From Dichomitus squalens LYAD-421 SS1 (Eukaryota; Basidiomycota; Agaricomycetes; Polyporales; Polyporaceae), in assembly GCF_000275845.1 (NCBI RefSeq), contig NW_006766909.1, positions 339,890 to 403,889 of the forward strand: a DNA stretch of 64,000 nucleotides. Reading direction: 5' to 3'. The position numbers were made by a program, and so were the translations under genes. Below, piece after piece: positions 1 to 10,718 of this stretch. The notes under the pieces were generated by a model, which did not search any database, was not told the DNA's origin, and saw only the letters and a list, made by a program, of their open reading frames with translations. Numbering within the stretch: position 1 is the stretch's first letter; the number at the start of each line of letters is the position of its first letter.

Positions 1-326
1 ATCAGTCACACAAACCCTCACCTTCAGTATCAGAGTAGCAGGATGCATATGAGGTTGAGACTGGAAGATGTGGACGGAAAAGGAAAAGGGAGCGCCGGCA
101 AGAGAGGCGTTGTTGTGGGTTGTTGTGCAAAGGCTTTGACGCCGCCCAGAACGGGATGACCGAGGCGTTACGTCGCAGGCTTCTCGCTGTGTCGTCTCGA
201 CCGTCCACGTACTCTAGTCCCCGTTCGATTATTCCCGTCTAGTGCTTGAAATCCCCCTTGCTAGGAGCTCTCATACTACTCAGGCTATCCCGGTGACCAG
301 CCATCCCTAGTGACTAGGCAGGAACT

Positions 327-3300
327 ATGGGACACGCTCAAAAACCTTCAGTCGACAGCGAGATGCATGAGCTCAATGCCGAGGCCGATTTTCTCGAGCA
401 GAAGATCACAGTCGCCCCGGTTGGCGCAAGCGGAGAGGACGCGAGGGTGCAACCACAGCAATCTGACCCGGACGCACAGGCAATGGTCATCGAGTCCCTC
501 CGCAGCCAAGTTCAGGACCTCTTCTCGCAAGTGTCGCAACTCAATAACAAACTCGTCCGCTCTTACGACCGTGTTTCCGACTTGGAAGATGAGCTTCACG
601 TAACATCGCAGAATCTACGTCAGGCCACCATCAAGGTCGGCCAACTCGAGCTCGAACGCACACAGCATCTCTCCGCGCTCAGCACCGGACTCCTCGTCGA
701 GAAGTCGCATGTGACATCTGAGCTGACGCGTCTCATGGAGAAAGCCACCGAAGAGGCGGCACGCCGTGGCCAGGCCGAGAGTGCTCGCGCTGAAATCGAG
801 AAGGAATTAGACGATCTCAGCGCTGGCCTGTTCGACCAAGCGAACCGGATGGTGGCTGAGGCACGTATCGCCGAGGCCAAGAGTGCGCGGAAGGTCGAGG
901 AGACGGAGGCGGCCCTTCGAAGCGCAGAGGAGATCGTCGGCGCTCTGCAGGCCCAGATGCAAACGTTGGAGGCAGACAAGGAACAGGCAGACAGGAGAGT
1001 GGAGGAGATGAGGTTGCGTATGGGCAAGGGCAAGTGGGTCGAACATGGAGTGAATCATACCCACACAGTCCGGCGGCATCTCTTCGCGTCGCATGTCCCT
1101 TACCACGAATTCCTCGTCTTTGTGTCGCATCTGCGAGCTATTCGTCCGGCATCGCCACATCCACCCGCCATGTCTACCCTCACCCCTTTACCGTTCTTGG
1201 CAAGAATCATTGCTGAGGACTCGTGCGTAGCATCCATTCCTTCATCTTCAACTGATACTGACAAATCGTTCAAAGCGATCCAACTGTGCGCTTGGACCTC
1301 GCTCCCTCGCTGAACTGGTTGTCAAGACGTTCCGTGATAGGGGCGATTCACAGTGGTCAACTCACGATTGAGCCTATACAATTTACGACCCTTCTGGAGG
1401 AGCTGGCTCCACCGAATATACCCACTAGCCACCATCATACCCACGTCGTCTGCGCCCTCTGCGGGATGTTGATATACTCTTCGGCCAGCGACTCCTCACC
1501 CAGTACACCTACTACTCCCTATCCTTTGCGCTCCGGCTCGCAAAGCGCGTCTTGGTCTACCACTCTCTTCAAAAACGTGCGTTCTGGTGAGATTACTTTG
1601 CCAGCGTTAACGGGCCAGAATCATCGACATACGCCTTCGTTCGGCTCTGCTCCCACGGAGCCCCCGACACAGGTGTACATTTTCCGCCTCGATTCTACTT
1701 CCTCCGGCCTCCCCATGTCCCTTCCCTTATCAACCCAGCAGCCTGGAACGCCGACGCGCCAGGCGATCTACCCCCTCTGCACCAGCGGGTGGTGCCTCGC
1801 TCGGCTGCGCACGACATGCTCGCTGTGGGCGTTCGTCCGCACAAGCATCGTCGAGAAGGTTTGGGAAGAGCCACCCATGCCCACTCCGACACACGGCATT
1901 CCCAAGCCAGGCGTCAATGGCTTCGAGAAGAAGCCGTCATCCGAAGGCGAGAATGTCAACGATCGCAACAGCTCCTCTACGCGAGACTCCTCCCCCCGTC
2001 GGCCTAAGGTGGGCTCGGCGCTTGGCTCGCTGTGGGGCTCGATGCAGCGCAGCTTGAGCGGGACTCCTGCGGTGTCGAAGTCGCAGTCGACAGAGAATGT
2101 GAGCACGAAGATATCTGAGCCCCCCAAGGAGAGACCCAAACTGCCGCCGAGAGACCCGTCGCGGAAGACGCTGCCCCCGCCTCCTCCTACTCACCCGGCG
2201 GTCTCGCACTCGCCGAGGAATTCGACATCACAGTCCTCGACGAACGCTACGGTGCATCGTGTGCCGCCTCCCTTCAAGGAGGAGAAGGAGTCGCTTCCTC
2301 CAGTCGTTGCTGCTGCTGCTGCTGCTGCTGCTTCGCCGCCGCCGCCTTTGCCGAAGAGGAATAGGGGAAGGGAAAGGACGATTACGCCGGAGCTAAATGG
2401 GGACGTCAAGGCCTCTACGGACACTGCTCACCCAGAAGCGTCTTCTACGGAGCAACCAAAGGAACCTTCCGCCCCCGCTCCTCAGGAAGAAACCGCGCCC
2501 GCACTTAAAGAGCCCGAAGCAGCCGTTGGGGCGCCCGCCAAGCAAGAGGCTCCCCATGCAGAGGGAGAGGCGAAGGCCGCCGCCGCAGATGAGGGCGCGG
2601 CACCCAAATCCGGGCTTATCGTCGCCACTGGCCCCATCTCTCAAAGCACATCGACGGAGTCGTTCAGCACACCCACGGAGGAGCTTCAGGTCGACATCGC
2701 CGCCAAGGCTCCGTCGTCAGAACCGTCGTCAGAGCCGTCCCCACAGAAAACCCCGACGACCGAACAGGCACCTGCAGTCGAGTCTGCGCCCGAGATCGTC
2801 TCCGCAGAGCCGCCCGCGATTGAGGCTGCTGCCTCAACGCCTACTACGGCTACTCCTGTCGCCGAGGCGAAGTCTCAGCCGCCTTCGCGGACGGGATCTC
2901 CTGCTCCGCCACCGTTGCCTCGCCGTGCTGCTGCAAGGACGCGTCCATTGTCCGCGCTCGTACCTCAGAACGAAGAGCAGCCGAAGCGGGATAGCATTGA
3001 CGTACCTTCACAGACGGAGGCTATCCCTGAGCCCGCGCCTGTCACGGAAGAGCCTACGTCTACAGAGCAGAAGGCCGAGGAAGCGAAAGAAACTGTCCCG
3101 GAGCAGACGCAGGATGAGGCTAAGGAGAACAGTGATGCCGAGGCGTCTGCGCCTGCCCCTGAGGCGTCGTCCGATGCGCCCGCCCCGGTTGAGCCTATCG
3201 CAGTTGTCGATGCAACATCACATATCACGGAGGAACCACAGTCTATAGCCGCTACAGAGAATCCCCCTGCGACCCCGCCTACTGAGGACAGCGCGCCTGC

Positions 3301-3628
3301 ATCTGATTCTGATGCTGTCGCTGCCCCCGCTGACGTGCTGAAAACGGATCTCGCCACCGCTCCTGCAGAGAAGACGTCCCTTGTCAACGGTCACGCGGAG
3401 TCTGCGCATTCGGAATCTGAGTCTGTCTCTGAGGCTCCGCCTGCCTATGCTCCAGGAGAAGTTCAGGCGAATGGGGACAGCAAGGAAAAGCTTGTAGACA
3501 ACGTCGCGGAGGAACCGGACAACGGCCAATACATCGGCGACGCGACGTGGGAGGAGCGCACGTACAAAGAGCTCGTCCGACTGCGGGAAGAGATGTTCTG
3601 GGCACGTATTGGTGCTATCGTGCACTAA
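327..3628 (+). CDS. SEC2: Sec2-type Rab guanine nucleotide exchange factor (2 exons)
   Basis: Predicted exchange factor for a Sec4/Rab8-class GTPase in exocytic vesicle transport. Exon 1 (327-1222) encodes a long coiled coil, roughly residues 50-235, containing LSAGLFDQANRMVAEAR, the hallmark of the Sec2p GEF domain. A 53-base intron (1223-1275, GTGCGT...AAAG) joins it in phase 2 to exon 2, restoring DPTVRLDLAPSLNWLSRRSV, a segment typical of fungal Sec2 homologues. A Cys pair (CALCG) and CTSGWCLARLR follow. The remaining ~500 residues are Pro/Ala/Glu-rich and low complexity, with a poly-Ala run coded by GCT repeats; the protein ends in a conserved-looking WEERTYKELVRLREEMFWAR. The ATG at 327 is the first in frame before the coiled coil. 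Family assignment is firm; the exact GTPase partner is inferred from the family. Confidence 0.88.
2309..2333 (+). repeat. (GCT)n microsatellite in SEC2 coding sequence
   Basis: About eight GCT units in a row, coding a poly-alanine tract followed directly by a Pro run in the disordered tail of the Sec2-like protein. In-frame slippage would only change alanine number. Confidence 0.8.
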
Positions 3629-4410
3629 CAACCCTTCTATTCATTTTCGTCGGGTAGAGCGAGCGAGACGACAACGAAATCGCTGTATGCGTGGGGTGCG
3701 TCCTGACGGGGCGCGTGGTATCTATGTGGTCTATATGGTTTATTGTAGCTGTTGTTGTACGGAAACTGATCTCTGTCTAGACAAGAATTAAGTATGCCCT
3801 TACACATATTGACGTTGACTTGGCTGCGGAGCGTGAGCGAAGAGTCCGCAACAGAGTCGAGTTGCCGACAGACTTGACATCAACACAGAAAGTCTGGGCC
3901 GCCCTCGCAACGTGTTTTCGTATTTCAACAAATGTCTATCGCCGTCGTTCCGACATCTCCTCATCAGATCGCTGCTATCACCAGTTAACGTAATAGCATG
4001 CCAAAAGAGTTGTGGAGAACGCACCATGAACTCTGGAATTGTGTCACGCAGTAGCCGCCAGTGCACCACGCATCGGGTGTATACAATGGTGATCCATACA
4101 ACTTCTCGTTCTCAAATAAAGGCTTCAATATGCACAACGCCGTCCTAGGCTGGTCTACATCCACTCCCCATGGCTCAACCTTCTTGACACGGAGGTCGTA
4201 TCTTATTAGCAGCTCATTCGCTGCGGTTCTAGCTTCGCTATGGAATAAGCACAGTCGGAGGTATGGGCCGTGATTGATCGAACAAAAGTGCGCGTGCAAG
4301 AAATGCGTAGTATCTTCAAGTTCTCGCCCACCGGGTATCACGATCTCGGAGGTATCACGATCCACGAATGATATTGACATCGCCACGGCTTCTGCATTAC
4401 AATCATACTG
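3629..4410. other. Intergenic space between convergent SEC2 and acyl-CoA dehydrogenase genes
   Basis: Holds the 3' regions of two convergent genes. A 133-codon open frame on the minus strand (3985-4386) has an even composition but matches no family I recognise and shows no splice structure, so I do not call it a gene. Confidence 0.5.
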
Positions 4411-6582
4411 TCACAGCTTTGCAGCTAGCACATCTCCGCCGTACACTATCTTCGAATTCAACGCAATCCTTCGATGGTAATCCTCTCGTGCCTTCGTCAT
4501 CTGAACATGGGTGTGTGCGATCTCTCCTTCCTCTACCCAGCGGCGGAAAGCCTCCAGATCGACCTCGCTCGACGCCTCTTTCACGTTGCGCGACCAAGTC
4601 GCATGCTCCAACAGATATAGAGCACACGAGATAGCGGCGAAGTAGTTGAGCAAGGGCGTGGTCAGAAGAGCGTTTGTGACGCTTTCACCGAAGTAGATTG
4701 GTAGCCTCTCAAGCGACGCAGAGAGTGTTTCTACCGCTTGCAGAGCAGGGGAATGCAGCCGGGCTTGGGCTGCTTGAATAAGCGAGCGCCCCCACTGATA
4801 AGGATACGATACTGAGTGGTCAGTATACTAAAATATCTCGGAAGAAACACGCGCACCTCTATGTAGTACGTGACCGCCTTCGGCTCCTTTGACACCGCGC
4901 GCGTCAAGTCCAAGGCGCACACGCTAATGGTGCCTTCCCATATCTTCTCGACCATAGCATCGCGAATGAGTCTACCAGAGCAATAACGGTTCATGAAGTG
5001 ATAGTGATTAACCAAGGAATGCGGAGCACGTACCTGCCAATGCCAGCCTCTTCCATGTACCCCAAGCCACCAAGTGCGCCCATGGCCTGCTCCATGCCGG
5101 CAGTGGCCCAGTGCGCCGCGTATCCCTTGATCGTGGGTGTCAGTAGCCTCAGTCGAGCCTCCTCTTCTGCGCTTGCCAGGCCACATTCACTCCTTCCGAG
5201 CAAGCCGATCGCTCCAAAAGTGAGATTGGCCAGCGCCTTGTACAAGAGTGTGATCTCAACGAGACCTGCCACGTGCATTGGCACGTCTTTGAGGAGAGTC
5301 TTCCCGCCCTCGACGGCGCGCACCGTGGAATAAGCGCGTGCGATGGAAAGGCAGCGCTGGAGGGATCCTACACAGTGGACTGTCGAGTGTACCCGTGTGA
5401 TGTTGAGCATGCGCGCGATGCACCTCACGCCCTCGTTGAGCGGACCAAGCAGCCAGGCGCGGGTGCCGCGCAACTCGAGCTCAGCTGTGGGGACGCCGTG
5501 AGTTCCGACCTTGTTCTTCAGGCGATGCAAGAAAACCCCGTTAGAAAGAGGCGAGGGGTACCGGCCCATGCGCAAGGGAATCAAGAAGAGCGAGAGGCCG
5601 CGCGAGCCTTGGGACACATCGCCGGTACGTGCGAGCCCGACGGCCATATTTCCCTCTGCCGCGCTGGAGAACCACTTGAGGCCGTCCAGGATGTACGGAT
5701 CGCCGAGATCACCGTCTGCGCGCTCTGTGGGTACGGCGCGAGTTTCGGTCTGAGATATATCAGAACCACCCGGACGCTCTGTCATCCACTGGCCGGAGAG
5801 GTAGGCAGTTGCGGGATTCCGACTCAGTAAGTGTGGGAGCAGCTCGCGCTTCATTGCCTCGGTCCCAAACAGATGGATCACTGGAAGGTGATGCGAGTGA
5901 GCAGAGGGAATCAGCAACAATTAATGCTTGACTTGCATCGCGTAGCACCATCTGTCATCCCCATGGGGCACATAATCTAGGCGACGTTGATGCTGAGCTT
6001 GTACGAATCTTGCGCAATGGACACTACTACTTACGGCGTGACAATCTCCGGTCATGATCATGTTCCGCGCGAACATGACCGTCCTGCTGTATTCACGATA
6101 ATCCGATTCGTATGCTATCGCATTATAGCCCTCTTGAATAGCGAATGCTTCAATTCGACGCCATCCTTCCGATGTGTGCAGATTGTCGACACGCCGACCG
6201 AACTCATCGTATTGCGTTACAGTCGCTGGGTGCACCAGTGACGCAAGGGGGCGTATATCTTACATACATCCAGAAAACTCTGTAAGCAGAGGAGGGGGTA
6301 AGATAAAAACTCAACTCACCATTGATTAAGACCTCCCCTAAACGTGTCAAGTCGCTGTCGACAGACTTCTTGATCCTATCGTGGTGTAAGTTGCATGGTT
6401 ATATGAGCTCGAATCGTACATACTCATGAGGAAGGATGCGCCTCAGCAAGGAAGGTAGAACGGGATCCTGTAGGTAAGGATGTTCAATCAGGTACGGAGG
6501 CTACGGAGACTGATTAGCGAGTCCAACACGGGGTGATGGCTGAGATGCAGCTTACCTGCTGGAAACCTTCCTCGATGCGCAT
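4411..6582 (-). CDS. AidB-like acyl-CoA dehydrogenase, multi-exon
   Basis: Flavin-dependent acyl-CoA dehydrogenase family, AidB-like branch; substrate unknown. Start MRIEEGFQQ (exon 6556-6582) is preceded in frame by a stop. Next exons give PPYLIEHPYLQDPVLPSLL (6424-6500) and IKKSVDSDLTRLGEV (6320-6375). A 12-base exon (6268-6279) may follow, then TQYDEFGRRVDNL and SEGWRRIE (6035-6225), CPMGMTDGATR (5937-5976), and the large catalytic exon (5034-5880) with GQWMTERPGGSDISQT, the FAD-site region. The C-terminal exons carry AMVEKIWEGTISVCALD (the conserved Arg/EGT region) and end at 4411. Introns are 42-62 bases; the one at 5881-5936 is GC-AG. No frame break is seen. The small N-terminal exon is the least certain part. 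Confidence 0.85.
5881..5936 (-). other. GC-AG intron in the acyl-CoA dehydrogenase gene
   Basis: On the minus strand the exon ends ...GCTACGCGAT and the intron starts GCAAGT and ends TTCCAG. Only this GC donor keeps the frame, giving DGATRLIHLFGTEAM, which matches the family pattern; the GT two codons on would shift it. GCAAGT is the known consensus for the minor GC donor class. Confidence 0.75.
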
Positions 6583-8299
6583 TTATTGAGGCGTGCGAGG
6601 GGGCTGATGAGTGTGGCGGGGAGCTCCTTGGTACGGAATGGGGATAGGGTTTCTTCCGCTGTATTTCATGGGAGGGGCTTATGTGCAGTATGCTTCGATT
6701 ATATCGGTATCTGAAAAGAACTGCCTCGGGGATTCCGGCTGTGCGGCGGATATAGGAGGTTCTAAGGATGTGGGCGCACCACATGTGCCAGTACTTAGTA
6801 GTGTGCAGGTTTCCCGGGTCTCGCACGATAGACGCCTCGAATGTCACCGAGGCCCTTCCTGTGGCCTATTTTCCGTTAAGCATGTGCCCGCCACCTGTGC
6901 AAACTCGTCCAGGAAGATCGGACAGGAGTACGATGCATGGTGCACCGTGTATCCTCCTGGAGCGTGGGCGTGATCACGTGATTCTGTTGTCGCGTCCTGT
7001 CCTACGTAGACAGTTGCCACCACCAACCCAAACCAACACCATCACCAACTCCCCGGTCTGACTCGTTCACTATCTGAATTCTCTCTGCTTGCGTTGGAGG
7101 ACGACCACATGATTCTACACGACGTTCGCTAATCATCGTCCAGCAAGCCTGGAGTCGTCGCCACTCTGAGTGGCGGGCACCCCACCTAGGTCCTCGGCAC
7201 GGACATCTCCTAACAGCAGGCTTGCCGTCTCTGGCTCTGCAGACAAGACCGAAATTCGTCTTGTCCTCGCGTCGTCTTCTGAGGTCTCCTCGTCTCACAG
7301 CCAGCCATTGTTGCAATCGGTGGGTATCATCCGCGAGTCGATTCTGTATTTCTAGTCCCCTTCTCTAGTCACTATCTTAGCTACGTCTGATTTCGATGTC
7401 ATCGTACGTTCTGGCATCTCATCGTTGACTTCTCCAATGCGTGGGTGGTTTGCTGTGGGACACGGTCTCACCGCCGAGCTTGAGAGGGGGACGGTCTCCG
7501 TACTTCATTTCGATCGCTCTGTGACGCGCTCGGTGAGTCTTCCATCATATATAACACGAACCGGCAGTTAATTTGCGTGATCTTCGTTGCATGATGCATC
7601 ATTTCCATGAATACCCTTGCGTAGTGATGGGCTTCTATCGCGTTGTTGTGCTCAGTATGGTCTCCTGCTTTGCGTCCTTCCTCCCGGACGCACTGCGACC
7701 TCCCCTCGCCGCGAACACATTCAGCCCTTCTTCGTCTATTTTCTTCCCTGAAGCTCATGATTCTCTATGTGCTGCTCGACCTCTACAACAGCAAGTCGTT
7801 TCAAATGTAAGCAACCCTTCATATTCCGTGCAGAGCGCGGGTGACGTACTAGCTTTCCCCGCCAAAAAAGCTACCCCCCGCTAGCGATCTTGGATTTGGG
7901 TGGTACAAGCTACTACCACCCGGTAGATTGTGAACCGTCCGCTTGGACAGGCCATCGGCAGCGACCACTGCACTATTGAGCGAAGCTGGGTGAACATGAT
8001 AAGTAAACATACCCGAGATTCTATGAGGGGGCGCGTTGCGAGCGCGTTTCAGCGAAGTGGTAGCGTCAAGTGGAAGAGCAAGCGGAGCTGAACGTAGACG
8101 TGCTGTCACACATGGAGCGACGACGCAATATAAAGGGGATGTTGTAAGAGTTCGCTCTCGACGACTTCCTACTCCGAAAGTCATAGCAGACTGTGGCATG
8201 ATCTGGCAACGAGCTTCGGCAGATAGCAGCTCCTGCAGCACACTGACAGTAGCACGCTCTCCGATAACATTTGGACGCGCAGGTGACAGCACACATAAT
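6583..8299. other. Unassigned, probably degraded intergenic DNA
   Basis: No convincing gene. Short plus-strand stretches look protein-like, such as LAVSGSADKTEIRL near 7220 (WD40-like wording) and WFAVGHGLTAELERGTV near 7450, the latter followed by a plausible GTGAGT donor. They cannot be joined into one frame. Given the decayed CIA1 and bHLH genes immediately to the right, this may be more gene wreckage. Confidence 0.35.
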
Positions 8300-8559
8300 T
8301 CAGGGAAAAACTACCCACGAGCCAGAGAGCTTCAGACTCACTGGAAAAGAGCGGACAGATGCTGAATTGGGGCAGCGCAATAGAGAACGTACGCGGCGGC
8401 AAGGAGTACCGCAGCTCTATATCCTACTGTTGAGAGAGGGAGGGGTTGGACGAAGGGGGAGGCGCATGTCCTCCATGCCATCGTACCATCCGGGGCAGGG
8501 CCAGCGACGTCGTCATCGCCATAGTCGTTGTCGGCGTAATCGTCATCCGTTCCATCCTC

Positions 8560-9040
8560 TTCAACCAGGCCTGCATTCAGGACCTGAGGATCGTATGGAA
8601 GCCCTCGCCACGGACGAGTCCATCGACGCGGGGCAGATAGGAGGGATCGCGCCATTCGCTGAGTCTGCGACGGAGGGCGTCTGACTCGAGTTTGAGGACA
8701 CGGAGCGGAGCGCGTAGATGTGGGCAATGGAGGAGTTGACGATTGAGGACTTGGAGGGACAGCGGATCTGGGAGAGGTTAGGAAAAAAAACTGTCTCGGG
8801 TCTTACGGCGAGCGCAGTCAACGGCGTTGTAGGTCGCCCTGCGCTCTGTAGTGTTGGCGCGCCTGCTGGGCTTGCGCTTGGGCCGAACATGGAGTGGAGG
8901 CAGCGCTCTCGATAGGCGGGGGGAGGGCGAGAGCCTGAACGGAGCTGGAGGGTGAGACGGGAGCCTGAGGATGGTTGATGGAGGTAGGACAGTTGCCAGC
9001 GGAGGGCGCGCCGGGGATGGTGAGAGGGAAGGTCATCACG
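8560..9040 (-). pseudogene. Relic of a basidiomycete bHLH transcription factor
   Basis: Three neighbouring minus-strand pieces match one bHLH protein but lie in different frames. The basic region and helix 1 start read RATYNAVDCARRKTRDSFF, then a stop after a run of T. The loop/helix 2 part PNLSQIRCPSKSSIVNSSIA follows in another frame. The leucine-rich continuation LRVLKLESDALRRRLSEWRD is in a third. An acidic Asp/Tyr-rich stretch occurs further downstream. Intact members have these blocks in one continuous frame, so at least two frameshifts separate them. It lies just downstream of the ruined CIA1 copy, in the same orientation. Confidence 0.7.
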
Positions 9041-9189
9041 ATAGAGGTTCAGTGGATGCAGGCGTGGATGCAGGGCGATAAGCAGGAAATACAGTGGAGA
9101 CGGTCCTTGTCGAGGTGTTTTACGGCAGGAGATCGTGTCTGAGGGCGGAGGCGGAATGCGGCGGGACAAGAGCAGAGGGGTCCGTAATA

Positions 9190-10240
9190 TAATCAGCGGA
9201 ACTTAGCATGCAGGGGCGCGCCTCGAGTGATGTTGCAAATACCATCACCACCGGTGCTTGCGAGCCATCCAAGGCTTCCAGCATCACCTGAACCAAAACG
9301 CTTCCCGACTGCCCAACTGATCGAGTACACGCTCCGTTCAGGCCCCGAGAGCGTGTCTATGCCCTCCCATTTGTGCTCCTGCACGCGCTCCCATATCCTG
9401 ATAGTCGTGTCGTTGGAAACTGAAGCGAGGAAGTGGCCGTCTAGGAAAGCGAGCGCCCAGACCGTCGAACCGTGTCCGGAGAGGGTTTGGAAGCAATACC
9501 GGAAATTCCTGGGGGATATCGATGTAGAGCTTAATCGTGTCATCGTAGAAAGCGGATGCGAGGATCTGCGCTCTGTGGCCGGTTGAGAGAAATGGGTAGA
9601 AGGGAGGACAGAAGGGAAAGAGGGCGATTGACCCATTCGGTCGGATGCCATGAGACGGCCTTCACGTCTTGTGTGTGCCCCATGAGCACCTTCATACACC
9701 TCATGGTCCGAACGGCCTGGACCGGATGGGATTGACATGATCATGTGTTTAACCGCTGAAGCCTGCGCACGAGCAATAGACCGAGGGTACGCACCTTCTC
9801 ATATCCACGTCGGCTTGTCGCGACTGCAGCTCGCAACGAGGTTCCCCGAACTCGAGTGCGCCACGCTCTTTCACTCCATCTCATGGCCCTCCAAGAGGCT
9901 CATGCACTCTCATTCCCCTACTGGATTACACACGTCATCCTCTCCATCTTCACCACCTTCCTATGCCCATCCGCCAATACTTAAGTCAAACGAAGCCACT
10001 GCTAGTGTTTTGCCCGAGGGCGACCATGCAATCGCGCGGACGGTCTTCGCGTGCCCGGTCGAGATGGTCGTGGTATGCGAAAACTTCACGGACGAAGCCT
10101 CGGACGCACCGGGGTCGAAAGAAGGAGAGCAGCTGTACAGCCTGACGTTCTTGTCGGCAGAGCAGGAGGCGAGGATGGGTTTGTTAGTGTGCCACGTGCG
10201 GTCTTCGTGACCTGCAGGAATTTTTGAATTCGCTTCATGT
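9190..10240 (-). pseudogene. CIA1: Pseudogene of CIAO1/Cia1 WD40 protein
   Basis: Cia1 is the WD40 targeting subunit for cytosolic and nuclear iron-sulfur proteins. This copy reads minus strand from AGHEDRTWH through NKPILASCSADKNVRLYS, GHAKTVRAIAWSPSGKTLA, LMGHTQDVKAVSWHPTE, ASAFYDDTIKLYI, HGSTVWALAFLDGHFLAS and LGWLASTGGDGICNI. Four in-frame stops (9961-9963, 9910-9912, 9871-9873, 9799-9801) interrupt the second and third blades. Two of them stand where Trp is expected. Residues are missing after RTWH, a frameshift precedes the YCFQTLSGHG block, and the last blades are absent. It cannot make a full propeller. Since Cia1 is essential in yeast, a functional copy should exist elsewhere; that is inference. 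Confidence 0.85.
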
Positions 10241-10718
10241 GCACTGCGCGCATATACCGCCTTCCTGCTGAAGAATGGAGTGCATTGTCGCTGGTGATCC
10301 ATGAACAGTTTGACGGCGTCAGAGGGGAACGGAGGGAAATGACGAGAACGGACGGAAAGACAAGATGACAGACATGCTTCGATGCCGCGCCGGAATGGAT
10401 TTCGCAGAAAGCGCCTTGGTCTCTTGCCAGCCATCGTCCCGCTCACCCTATCACCACCATCCGCTCTCTTGACTCTGTGTCCATTTGCCTTGAGGGCATG
10501 ATCTCTTCCTCCCTACTCCTACTAGCTTGAGATCAATTTACTTGCCAGTCCACTGCACCCACGACACGAAGCCTGCACGCTCTACGTCACCAGAAGTGTT
10601 CTATCCGCGCACTTCGTCCACGTATCTCCAACCTGGCAACCTTCTTTCTCGCACGGGGGCCGCACTCATAATCTAAGCGTACTTGACTTTGGGGCCACTC
10701 CGCCTTACTTGGCGTATC

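Noticed and set aside
1034..1068. 35-base intron in SEC2 exon 1
   Set aside because: Its length is not a multiple of three, so removal would break the frame to the conserved SHVPYHEFL segment.
2397..3248. Arg/Pro-rich alternate frames inside SEC2
   Set aside because: Shadow frames of the GC-rich disordered tail.
3985..4386. 133-codon minus-strand open frame as a gene
   Set aside because: No family resemblance, in a convergent 3' region; insufficient support.
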